Source: G039029935 sp039029935 (GTDB lineage: Bacteria; Chloroflexota; Anaerolineae; Caldilineales; Caldilineaceae). Taken from it: 10,925 nt of DNA. A model generated the notes under the pieces. It was not told the origin of the DNA. It was given only the letters and a program-made list of their open reading frames with translations, and made no database searches. Both the position numbers and the translations under genes were made by a program. Shown piece after piece: positions 1 to 6,965 of the stretch. Within the stretch, counting starts at the first letter, position 1, and each line of letters starts with the position of its first letter. The stretch is taken from the NCBI GenBank assembly GCA_039029935.1, contig JBCCFC010000343.1:1-10925 (forward strand). Reading direction: 5' to 3'.

Positions 1-140
1 AAATTGGTTCATCTATTTCACCTGTACTATGTCAATTGCTGAATAAATTGGGTCATTGCTGATCAGATAAATTTTTTTGGGTTTACTTAACTGAACCAGA
101 ATTATAGTAGATTATTTTGTTGCGTAGCAGTGGTCTTACA
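1..140. other. AT-rich intergenic stretch with imperfect direct repeats
   Basis: This is the region downstream of the tubulin-like gene. It is AT-rich and contains two imperfect direct repeats: AAATTGGTTCAT at 1-12 resembles AAATTGGGTCAT at 45-56, and GTCAATTGCTGA at 31-42 resembles GTCATTGCTGATC at 52-64. I see no coding region and no convincing terminator for the minus-strand gene. The only weak hairpin, around 79-100, would be followed by an A-run rather than a U-run on that strand. The next gene in this direction lies outside the window. Confidence 0.3.
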
Positions 141-2993
141 CTAATAATCCCCTTTAGGTATCTCAGGCAAATCCTCAAGCCGAGGAATGATACTGGGCAA
201 CACATTGGGTAAACCACTTGGCAGACTACTAGGCGGTGCGCTTTCTTGGATAGGTAATGGGGCTGGTTCTTCTCGTGGCAATACACGAGGCTGCTCATCC
301 TCATTCAAGAATGAGTTACCCGAATCACTAGGCAGTAACTCCTGAGCGAACTCTGGCATAGGCGTTGGTGCGAACTCACGCGTCACCCGCTCTGTGGGTC
401 GATTAATGGGTCGGTTCACAATACGCCCACCATCACTCAGCGTCACTTCGGGTAACTTGGCCCAGTTGGGATTGAGGTGGAATTCCTCTTTGTTGGGGAA
501 ATCAAAGCGATTGTCGTATTGCGCACGATACTCTTCCAGCCGTTCGAGCAATGTCACAGGCAAGCCATGCACAATCCACAACGCATCCATTCGTGTCGCG
601 TCTCCTGTTGGAATCCAACGGAAATCCTCTTGCCCGACGGTGGCGGCCTGTAACCCTCTATCTTCTTGGCGGCTGGTCGGCACAGCGGCAAGGCGGATAT
701 GCTCTAAGTTGGATTCGTGGAAGCTGAAACGGTCGGCATCCCAGCGAATGTAGGGGTTGAGCCGCCCTAGCCACTGTTGAATACGATTGTCTGGCCGTTG
801 ACGCACACGCTCGACCTCCTGCCCATACTGTATTGAGATGATGTGGTTGATGTCTACATGGTTGTGAACCCGTTGACGCAGAGCCTTGTTTTGGGCAACG
901 CTGTTGAATAGTTGTGCATAGAGTTGATCACCTGCCAGTGCCGACATACGCTGCGCAACATGACCAAATACGGGCGTGAGAGATGTCTGCCAATCACCCG
1001 TTGTCACTGACTCTGCCGCTTTACTATAAAAATATTGCAGATAATCACGCCCGACTGCACCCGTCTCTAACTCATAATACATACTCGTGCTGGGATATCC
1101 ATCGGATATGCGTGGGTCGATGCGGTCCGCCAAACGCTTGGCCTCTTGGTTAGATCGTGCCAGTGCCGTGCCACAGGCATTCATCTGATTGCGAAGCACT
1201 TCGCGTAGTAGTGCCGATTGTTTGCCTAGCTGCTCCACCAACATTCGTTCAACGTTGTCTCTCTGTTGATAGAGCCGTGAACGCGCCCGCCGTGCTGCCT
1301 GCGAGCGCACCCGCTCACGCCCTTGGCGTGGGTTAAAGGCCATGAGCAATAGCCCGCCAATACCACTGCCGATTTGCTGCACCTGATCGACAAAGTTGGC
1401 CTGTTGCGAGAGTGCCTTGCGCCAGTGCACACGATCCTCCTCGGTGACGGGTGCGCCGTTGATGAGAAAGAGCCGTTGACGGGGCAGCGATTCGGGCGGT
1501 CCAGGTGTCATCGGCGGCGAAAGTAAATCACACAGGGCCAATGCACCCCGAATACCAGTCTCCATCATGACTTGGCGCATGGATTGCTGCACAGGCTCCC
1601 AAAAGCTGTGCCATGTGCCTGTCAGCTCTTCCAACTCAGCCTGAATTTGTTCGAGCTTGTCGTTGTCCAACGCCGAGTAACGTGAAACCATCTGCGCCTG
1701 TAGCCCCTGCCACACATTCATAATCTGCTGACGGTCGTTGTCCGGCAAGTCGGCACGCGGGTCACTCATGGACGCCCCCGATGCAATGCGCCGCACAAGG
1801 TCAGCGACAAAGGCGCGCTGCCAGAAGTCAGTCAACATCTCGTGTGGGGCCACCAATGCCGAGGTCGCAAAACCGCTGTAGACGAGGAAGTGCCCTTGCT
1901 TGCCTGCCTCAACATCCGGCGAATCATATGCCTGTGTCGCTGCCTGCCAAAGCTGCTCACCTGTCACCTCGCCTGCCGCCGCGTTCATATCAAACATGCG
2001 TTCACGCACGACGTTGACCTCCAGCCCCAAAATTTCATTGCTCAGATGGCTCATGGTGGTTAATTGAATGAGATGCGCAGCCATATTCTCGGCGTCGGTC
2101 TTACTATTGAGGCTGGTCCCATGACGGTTGGTGCGCCCGACGAGGAAGATAAAATCAAAAGGAGCGTAGGGGGTATCTGGCAATTCACGTTGCTCGCTGG
2201 GGTAGAGTTCCTTAAAGCGTTGCGTCTCCTGAAAGTAGTTGAGTTCTTTCATGGCGGCGTAGGCATTGGCGCGGATACGACGCCGTTGGATATCGCTCGA
2301 AATTTGCCCCTCCAACACATCGGGTAGATAGAAGATACCGACGACACGGGCGTTGTTGCGTACATGCGCACGGATGCGATGCGCTGTATCCATAAACATG
2401 CCCGCCCCCGTGCCGCCACAGAGGCTGCTGACGACATAGATTAGCTGATAGTTGCCAATCACAGGGAAGCCACGATTCTGCGCCACCTCCATGTCGCGGA
2501 TTTTGTCGAGGTTGGTGACTTTGGTTTCCAACATCTGCTTAAAGGTGACATAGTTGCGGAAAAAGGAGAGTCGCCCAATCGGACGAAGCTGTTTTGCACC
2601 GTTGTGAATATAGCCAAGTGGGATCGAGGGGTAGTTCCACCAACTGCCAATTTCAGGGTGTTGATCAATGTTGTCGATTAAGCGGGTGGCGTCAAACTTA
2701 CCCATATAGGCAAACTCATCGGCAAAGAGCGGCTCCTGATCAAGGCGATTGACCAGCGGCTCGGTGTCGAGTGCCAATAGCTGGAGCATCCCCGGCAGTT
2801 TATCGCCTGATAGCCCGGCTGAAATCCCACTGGCCGACTGCGCACCGCCTGCCTGACCCGCATTCGCATAGGCATCGGCATTCCACACATTGCGAAAGCG
2901 TCGCTTCACCGCCCGAACTGTGTTTGTCCCCATACCACCGACGCCGACAACCATCGTTGGGTAGATGGTTGGTTTATCAAATTGATTGCTCAA
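141..2993 (-). CDS. Tubulin/FtsZ-like GTPase (Tubulin_2 type), long form with proline-rich tail
   Basis: The 950-residue product has the two nucleotide-binding hallmarks of the tubulin/FtsZ superfamily. An N-terminal Rossmann-like strand and loop, VVGVGGMG, lies at residues 15-22. The tubulin signature appears as CGGTGAG at residues 192-198, a variant of GGGTGSG. FtsZ is usually 350-400 residues, so this belongs to the long tubulin-like family (Pfam Tubulin_2), thought to form filaments linked to membrane remodelling; its role is poorly known. A large, partly helical middle region follows the GTPase part. The last 85 residues (866-950) are proline-rich (18 Pro) and probably disordered, ending in a short acidic/hydrophobic peptide (PRLEDLPEIPKGDY) that could bind a partner. 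No signal peptide or clear membrane segment is visible. The start is a TTG at 2991-2993; the first ATG would remove 13 residues just before the glycine loop. Family identity is confident; cellular role is unknown. Any partner genes downstream are outside the window. Confidence 0.88.
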   Translation of the reverse strand: MSNQFDKPTIYPTMVVGVGGMGTNTVRAVKRRFRNVWNADAYANAGQAGGAQSASGISAGLSGDKLPGMLQLLALDTEPLVNRLDQEPLFADEFAYMGKFDATRLIDNIDQHPEIGSWWNYPSIPLGYIHNGAKQLRPIGRLSFFRNYVTFKQMLETKVTNLDKIRDMEVAQNRGFPVIGNYQLIYVVSSLCGGTGAGMFMDTAHRIRAHVRNNARVVGIFYLPDVLEGQISSDIQRRRIRANAYAAMKELNYFQETQRFKELYPSEQRELPDTPYAPFDFIFLVGRTNRHGTSLNSKTDAENMAAHLIQLTTMSHLSNEILGLEVNVVRERMFDMNAAAGEVTGEQLWQAATQAYDSPDVEAGKQGHFLVYSGFATSALVAPHEMLTDFWQRAFVADLVRRIASGASMSDPRADLPDNDRQQIMNVWQGLQAQMVSRYSALDNDKLEQIQAELEELTGTWHSFWEPVQQSMRQVMMETGIRGALALCDLLSPPMTPGPPESLPRQRLFLINGAPVTEEDRVHWRKALSQQANFVDQVQQIGSGIGGLLLMAFNPRQGRERVRSQAARRARSRLYQQRDNVERMLVEQLGKQSALLREVLRNQMNACGTALARSNQEAKRLADRIDPRISDGYPSTSMYYELETGAVGRDYLQYFYSKAAESVTTGDWQTSLTPVFGHVAQRMSALAGDQLYAQLFNSVAQNKALRQRVHNHVDINHIISIQYGQEVERVRQRPDNRIQQWLGRLNPYIRWDADRFSFHESNLEHIRLAAVPTSRQEDRGLQAATVGQEDFRWIPTGDATRMDALWIVHGLPVTLLERLEEYRAQYDNRFDFPNKEEFHLNPNWAKLPEVTLSDGGRIVNRPINRPTERVTREFAPTPMPEFAQELLPSDSGNSFLNEDEQPRVLPREEPAPLPIQESAPPSSLPSGLPNVLPSIIPRLEDLPEIPKGDY

Positions 2994-3005
2994 ATTACGT
3001 TGTTA

Positions 3006-3010
3006 CTCCT
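3006..3010 (-). promoter_or_regulatory. Shine-Dalgarno supporting a TTG start
   Basis: AGGAG on the minus strand lies 12 bases before the TTG used as start of the tubulin-like gene. The spacing is longer than usual, but no better site precedes the next in-frame ATG (residue 14), which would sit too close to the GTP-binding loop. The TTG start is therefore preferred. Confidence 0.5.
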
Positions 3011-3074
3011 AGATTAAAATCTTTTTTTGCTTTTCGCAATGTAAAATCGCTATAATTCATTCGTATCTTACCTG

Positions 3075-3280
3075 AAAGTTGCTTAGGCATCTTGCCTCAG
3101 CGTCGGGCGATAGCACGAATGACGTTCATCATCCGTGCTGCCTGCGTGTCTTCCGAACAAGTCGTTTTAGAAACGCTAAATCAGAGCAATAGACTATAGT
3201 GCCTGATGTATAACGTGAGCTTCGAGACTGAGCCGGACCTCCCGAAGGTCCTCGCAAACGATACTCTAACGCAGTATATA
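3075..3280 (-). ncRNA. Putative structured leader or small RNA upstream of the tubulin-like gene
   Basis: This stretch has no convincing gene but, read on the minus strand behind an extended -10 promoter, forms a series of hairpins. They are: ATACT/AGTAT at 3261-3277; GGACCT/AGGTCC around a 5-base loop at 3235-3251; CGTTT/AAACG at 3163-3175; a 28-base inverted repeat at 3112-3139 (11 pairs including one G-U, possible only in the minus-strand transcript); and a 9-pair stem with one mismatch and a 3-base loop at 3081-3101. A transcript starting near 3278 would have a leader of about 285 bases before the TTG start. I do not recognise a known family: the conserved sequences of RNase P RNA, tmRNA or SRP RNA are not seen. 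It could be a cis-regulatory leader, a separate small RNA, or chance folding. Confidence 0.35.
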
Positions 3281-3283
3281 AAC

Positions 3284-3295
3284 CATTATACCACA
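3284..3295 (-). promoter_or_regulatory. Extended -10 promoter toward the tubulin-like gene
   Basis: The minus strand reads TGTGGTATAATG, with a perfect TATAAT (3285-3290 on the plus numbering) preceded by TGG, the extended -10 pattern of sigma-70-type promoters. No good TTGACA-like -35 is present at 16-18 bases, which extended -10 promoters can tolerate. It would start transcription near 3278, reading into the hairpin region and then the tubulin-like gene. Confidence 0.5.
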
Positions 3296-3408
3296 AATCG
3301 TCTTGCTCTATGCGTGATAAATCCGCCGAAACGCCGCATCCCCCTCTTAAGTGGTAGATGTCAATCTCTTGAATGTCGATATGACAACCTTCCAACCTTC
3401 GTCATTCC

Positions 3409-3420
3409 TGTGGTATAATG
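3409..3420 (+). promoter_or_regulatory. Extended -10 promoter toward the AAA/nuclease gene
   Basis: TGTGGTATAATG contains a perfect TATAAT at 3414-3419 with the upstream TGG of an extended -10 element. The predicted start near 3426 leaves a leader of about 60 bases before the ATG at 3487. The 12 bases are identical to the core of the opposite promoter at 3284-3295. A clear -35 is lacking. Confidence 0.5.
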
Positions 3421-3474
3421 AACAAATGAGTTGGTTTGATAGAATCGTTCACTTGCGCGGGCGCACATGTTGAA

Positions 3475-3481
3475 GAGGAGG
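3475..3481 (+). promoter_or_regulatory. Shine-Dalgarno fixing the ATG at 3487
   Basis: GAGGAGG lies 5 bases before the ATG at 3487. The reading frame is open further upstream to a TTG at 3436, but that codon has no comparable site, and family members normally begin close to the P-x-F-x-K-L-I-E-D-G segment that follows this ATG. Confidence 0.7.
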
Positions 3482-3486
3482 CAGTG

Positions 3487-4701
3487 ATGGCACAACCGAT
3501 ACAACCAAGTACACCGACGTTTCGTAAGCTAATAGAAGATGGTTATCTTTATGTAGATAAAACACGCTATATTTATGACCTTGTTCATAGACCATCAGGC
3601 ATTTATTTTTTATCGCGCCCCAGACGGTTTGGCAAGAGCTTGCTGATATCGACATTAGAAGAACTTTTTAAAGGAAATCGGACACTCTTTCAGGGGTTAT
3701 GGATTGATGAGAGTGACTATGACTGGCAAGCATACCCTGTGATTCACCTTGACTTTAGCACAGAGCGTGCGGAAACAGCCGAAGAATTGAAAGAGGTCAT
3801 TGAAACCTATCTGGATGGCATTGCCGAAGACTATGACCTGTCCTTAAAAGATGAACCCTATCAACGGCGATTTCGTCGCTTGATTCGACAACTGAGCCAA
3901 ACGACAGACAAAAAACAGGTTGTGATCTTGATTGATGAGTACGATGCGCCGTTATTGGACCATATTGACAACATTGAAGAAGCCAAAAAAATTCAAAAAG
4001 TCATGAAGGCGTTCTATGGGGTCATCAAAGCAATGGACCGCTATATTCGCTTTGTGTTGATCACAGGAGTGAGCAAATTTACACGTGTGACGATTTTTTC
4101 TGAACTCAATCACCTCGTCGAGTTGACGATGAGCACTTCTTTTGGTACGGCTTTGGGCATGACTGAACAGGAGTTACGAGACAATTTAGGCGATCATATG
4201 ACAGAATTTGCTGCCCAAGAAGGCATCACGAGTGAGGAACTGCTCGATAAGATTCGCTTTTGGTACAATGGTTTCTGTTTTGCGCCCAACGCCGAGAATG
4301 TCTATAACCCCCTGATGGGGCTGGATATTCAGGCCGAAGTCACCACCAATGTTGGGCGTATTGATGCTGTCATCACACTCGACGACCACATCTATATCTT
4401 TGAATTCAAGTTCAACAAAACCGCAAAAGAGGCTCTTGCTCAGATTCATCAGAGAAAGTATTATCAGAAATATTTGTCACACGCCAAACCGATTACGTTG
4501 GTCGGTGCCAATTTTAGCCAAGCAGCAAAAGGCGTTGATGAATGGTTGAGTGAGCTACATCAACCAAGTAACAGCAACCAATTAACAGGAAACACACATG
4601 AAAATCACAAACATCGAACCACTCATTCTCCATGTCAACCATCGCGGCGATTGGCTCTTTGTGTTAGTACACACCGACAAAAACATCACGGGCATTGGTG
4701 A
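3487..4701 (+). CDS. AAA-ATPase-like / PD-(D/E)XK nuclease family protein, internally deleted and read through at its end
   Basis: The N-terminal part matches the AAA-ATPase-like family (Pfam AAA-ATPase_like): a Walker A-type loop RPRRFGKS at residues 44-51, a Walker B VVILIDEYD at 145-153, and the LITGVSKF segment near 191-198. The C-terminal part is the associated PD-(D/E)XK nuclease domain, with conserved IQAEV (281-285), RIDAV (291-295, D293) and EFK (306-308). In full-length relatives about 130-150 residues separate these domains, beginning right after a YNP motif. Here YNP (273-275) runs directly into the nuclease domain, so an in-frame deletion near 4309-4322 is inferred. The family's usual end (V-D-E-W, then a few residues) falls near residue 358. 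The frame instead continues about 45 residues of unrelated sequence, overlapping the next gene by 104 bases, which suggests loss of the normal stop. Such genes occur in many copies in some Chloroflexota, Bacteroidota and Cyanobacteria; function is not established. It may be a decaying copy. Confidence 0.8.
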   Translation: MAQPIQPSTPTFRKLIEDGYLYVDKTRYIYDLVHRPSGIYFLSRPRRFGKSLLISTLEELFKGNRTLFQGLWIDESDYDWQAYPVIHLDFSTERAETAEELKEVIETYLDGIAEDYDLSLKDEPYQRRFRRLIRQLSQTTDKKQVVILIDEYDAPLLDHIDNIEEAKKIQKVMKAFYGVIKAMDRYIRFVLITGVSKFTRVTIFSELNHLVELTMSTSFGTALGMTEQELRDNLGDHMTEFAAQEGITSEELLDKIRFWYNGFCFAPNAENVYNPLMGLDIQAEVTTNVGRIDAVITLDDHIYIFEFKFNKTAKEALAQIHQRKYYQKYLSHAKPITLVGANFSQAAKGVDEWLSELHQPSNSNQLTGNTHENHKHRTTHSPCQPSRRLALCVSTHRQKHHGHW

Positions 4702-5743
4702 AGCCAGTCACAATGGCAATGATGCTTTGGCCGTAGCCATGCTTGCGCAATGGAACGAGAAGTTAGTAGGGCAAGACCCGCGTCAAATTCGGCGCATTTG
4801 GGAGTCGCTCACCAAGCTAGGCCAGGGGCGCGTTATCCAGACAGCACTTAGCGGACTGGAGCAGGCTCTTTGGGATGTACTGGGACAGCACTTAGGTGTC
4901 CCCATTCACATGCTGCTTGGTGGAGCCGTGCATGAGCGTTTGCGGCTCTACGCCAACATCAACCGCCATGTCCGTGAACGTACACCGGAAGGCTTTGCCC
5001 GTGCAGCCAAACAAGCGGTGGCCGAAGGCTTCACAGCCATCAAACTGGCGCCCTTTGATGAACTGAAAGCACCTAATCACATCCGCACCGGACCCAAGGC
5101 TGCGTGGCGATCAGGTGTGGCGCGCGTCGAGGCTGTGCGCGCTGCCATCGGCGATGAAGTCGAACTGGCCGTTGACTGTCACAGCCGTATGGACGAATCC
5201 GAAGCCATCATCGTGGGGCAAGCACTGTCCGACTGCAACCTCTTCTGGCTGGAGGAGCCTGTCCACCACACGCAGACTGACTCGTTGACACGCCTCACCC
5301 AAGCCCTGCCCATGCCCACCGCCTCTGCCGAAAGTGTCTATCGCCTTGAAGGATTCCAACCCTTCCTCACCGATCATGTCGTCGATGCCATCATGCCTGA
5401 TATTAAGCACACAGGCGGCGTCATGGAAACCAAGTACATTGCGGAGGCCGCACGCATGAGCAAAATTTTGGTTGCCCCGCACAACCCATCCGGTCCAGTG
5501 GCCTCGGCTGTGACGGCGCAGGTAGTCAGCACAGCGTCCAACTTCTACATTCTCGAACATGCATGGGGTGAAGTCGATTGGCGCGCTGATTTGCTCGACC
5601 CGCCTGAGCGGATCGAAAATGGGGAGTTGGTGGTGTCTACGCTGCCGGGCATGGGGCATCGGCTAAATCCGGATGTTGTGGCCGAGCATCGACGAGACAA
5701 TGCCAGTTCTGCCGATTCCTCAAAGGTTGTTTTTTCGCATTGA
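4598..5743 (+). CDS. Enolase-superfamily (mandelate racemase/muconate lactonizing type) sugar-acid dehydratase
   Basis: The 381-residue length and architecture fit the mandelate racemase/muconate lactonizing branch of the enolase superfamily: N-terminal capping domain, then a TIM-like barrel. Metal ligands appear in order as D193 (VDCHSR), E219 (WLEEP) and E245 (SAES). The candidate bases are H195 and H295 (PHNPSGP), with E320 (LEHAWGE) completing the site and K149 in IKLAPFD. The D-x-H-x-R and HNP arrangement resembles D-galactonate dehydratase, in which two histidines serve the dehydration. The predicted reaction is Mg-dependent dehydration of an aldonic acid to a 2-keto-3-deoxy acid in the cytosol. 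The exact sugar cannot be told, and racemases or lactonizing enzymes share the fold. AGGA at 4587-4590 sits 7 bases before the ATG. The start lies inside the tail of the upstream frame, which is better explained by run-on of that gene than by a wrong start here. A sugar kinase follows 68 bases downstream. Confidence 0.87.
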   Translation: MKITNIEPLILHVNHRGDWLFVLVHTDKNITGIGEASHNGNDALAVAMLAQWNEKLVGQDPRQIRRIWESLTKLGQGRVIQTALSGLEQALWDVLGQHLGVPIHMLLGGAVHERLRLYANINRHVRERTPEGFARAAKQAVAEGFTAIKLAPFDELKAPNHIRTGPKAAWRSGVARVEAVRAAIGDEVELAVDCHSRMDESEAIIVGQALSDCNLFWLEEPVHHTQTDSLTRLTQALPMPTASAESVYRLEGFQPFLTDHVVDAIMPDIKHTGGVMETKYIAEAARMSKILVAPHNPSGPVASAVTAQVVSTASNFYILEHAWGEVDWRADLLDPPERIENGELVVSTLPGMGHRLNPDVVAEHRRDNASSADSSKVVFSH

Positions 5744-5811
5744 CCGTGATAGTCATTTGTCACTGGTCTGAGAACCTTAGAGCCTGCTAGAGTAGAGAAG
5801 GAAAGTACGTT

Positions 5812-6777
5812 ATGTTTATTAGTGTGGGGATCACCACAATGGATATTTTTGTCTCTGGCGTCACGCAAATCCCGTCGATTGGTGGCGATGAATTTACCGT
5901 TGATAGCGTGGCCTTCCCCAATTTCCCCTTTCATCTTGTGCTTGGTGGCAACGGCGCCATCAGCAGCTATGTCTGGGCCAAACTGGGGGCAGAGACGTTG
6001 CTCTGTAGTGCCATTGGTCAAGACACCTTGGGCGATATTGTCTATGGTTGGCTGACCGATGCGGGTGTCGATACACGCGGTTTAGTACGCTTTGTCGACG
6101 CCGCCACACCTGCCACCAATGTCATCACCGACCAACAACTCAACCGCCTCACCTTTCATCATCGTGGCGCAAGCCTGCCCTATAATATCAACGATTTTCC
6201 TCCATGCGCGCTGCAAAATGCTTCTGCACTTCTGCTGGCAAGCGCAACCCTCTTTTTGGATTTGCGCATGGATGGCTATGTAACGATGGCGGCACAGGCC
6301 AAGACGGCTGGCATTCCTGTCGCCCTAGACATTGGCCCCGCCATCGGCAAACCTGTCACCCTCGATGAATTGGTGGATATCCTGCCCAATATTGATTATT
6401 TTATCTGCAATGACCACGAGATTGCTGTCTGTACAGGCCAAGAGGAATCCGCAAGCGGATTGCGAGTTGCCATACAACAGATTCTCGACAGTGGCACAAC
6501 TTGTGTGATTATCAAACAGGGTGAAGCTGGCGCAACCATCCAAAGAGTAGGCGGGCAGCCCACCCATGTCCCTGGCTTTGAAGTCGATGCCCGCTTTACC
6601 GTCGGCGCAGGTGATTCGTTCAACTCAGGATTCCTCTATGCACTCAACCAAGGTATGGACGACGTAAGCGCAGTCCGCTTTGCCCACGCCGTCGCCGCCC
6701 TCGTTGTCTCTGGTGCAAACGGTGCATTAGGCGCACCAACGCTTGAGGAAGTCAATCAATTAATCGTAAAACAATAG
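5812..6777 (+). CDS. PfkB-family (ribokinase-like) carbohydrate kinase
   Basis: The 321-residue protein carries both family signatures. Near residues 45-71 the glycine-rich segment GGNGAISSYVWAKLG leads into IGQD. Near 263-274 TVGAGDSFNSGF holds the anion hole GAGD and the catalytic aspartate D268. The N-x-x-E motif is present as NDHE at 200-203. Family members phosphorylate a sugar, deoxy-keto acid or nucleoside hydroxyl with ATP. Beside a sugar-acid dehydratase, a 2-keto-3-deoxy-aldonate kinase role is plausible, but that is inference; ribokinase, fructokinase or adenosine-kinase-like activity cannot be excluded. The start at 5812 is supported by AAGGA 9 bases upstream. The product is of normal length and appears intact. 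A repeat-filled gap of 188 bases separates it from the SIS gene. Confidence 0.9.
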   Translation: MFISVGITTMDIFVSGVTQIPSIGGDEFTVDSVAFPNFPFHLVLGGNGAISSYVWAKLGAETLLCSAIGQDTLGDIVYGWLTDAGVDTRGLVRFVDAATPATNVITDQQLNRLTFHHRGASLPYNINDFPPCALQNASALLLASATLFLDLRMDGYVTMAAQAKTAGIPVALDIGPAIGKPVTLDELVDILPNIDYFICNDHEIAVCTGQEESASGLRVAIQQILDSGTTCVIIKQGEAGATIQRVGGQPTHVPGFEVDARFTVGAGDSFNSGFLYALNQGMDDVSAVRFAHAVAALVVSGANGALGAPTLEEVNQLIVKQ

Positions 6778-6841
6778 GGCAGGAAGATAGGGAGATAGGG
6801 AGATAGAGAGATGGGGAGATGGGGAGATAGGGAAATGGGGG
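6778..6841 (+). repeat. G-rich tandem array, period 8 (GGGAGATA-like)
   Basis: Directly after the kinase stop codon, degenerate copies of GGGAGATA follow one another. G-runs begin at about 6790, 6798, 6813, 6821, 6830 and 6837, and the slot at about 6806 is mutated. Several runs of three to five G separated by four- to five-base loops could form a G-quadruplex on the plus strand or its mRNA. Confidence 0.75.
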
Positions 6842-6872
6842 AGCTTGAAGTGCTAGGGTGTAATTTGGGCAT

Positions 6873-6947
6873 TTCAATCTTTCAACCCTTCCACTTTTCA
6901 ACCTTTCAACTCTTCAACCTTTCAACCCTGCAACTTGCAATCTGCAA
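6873..6947 (+). repeat. Pyrimidine-rich tandem array, period 8 (TTCAACCT-like)
   Basis: TTCAA recurs in an 8-base phase at 6873, 6881, 6897, 6905, 6913 and 6921, with a variant (TTCCA) at 6889. TGCAA variants at 6929, 6936 and 6943 close the array. It ends eight bases before the Shine-Dalgarno of the SIS-domain gene (AAGGA at 6955-6959). The unit is neither identical nor complementary to the neighbouring G-rich array, although the period is the same. Confidence 0.75.
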
Positions 6948-6965
6948 CCTTTACAAGGATAAACC

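Noticed and set aside
79..100. Terminator for the tubulin-like gene
   Set aside because: The stem is only about four pairs and the homopolymer run is on the wrong side or strand for a minus-strand terminator.
3129..3395. 88-codon minus-strand frame in the tubulin-gene upstream region
   Set aside because: It starts upstream of the -10 element at 3284-3295, runs through several hairpins, has no ribosome site I can see and shows no recognisable protein character.
5111..5659. 182-codon minus-strand frame opposite the dehydratase gene
   Set aside because: It is antisense to a gene with full enolase-superfamily motifs; its Cys/His/Arg-rich composition is typical of a shadow frame.
5742..5768. Possible terminator hairpin after the dehydratase gene
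   Set aside because: GACC-GTGA can pair with TCAC-T-GGTC, but the stem is bulged, overlaps the stop codon and is not followed by a T-run.
5545..6021. 158-codon minus-strand frame across the dehydratase-kinase junction
   Set aside because: It overlaps two well-supported genes on the opposite strand and has no family features.
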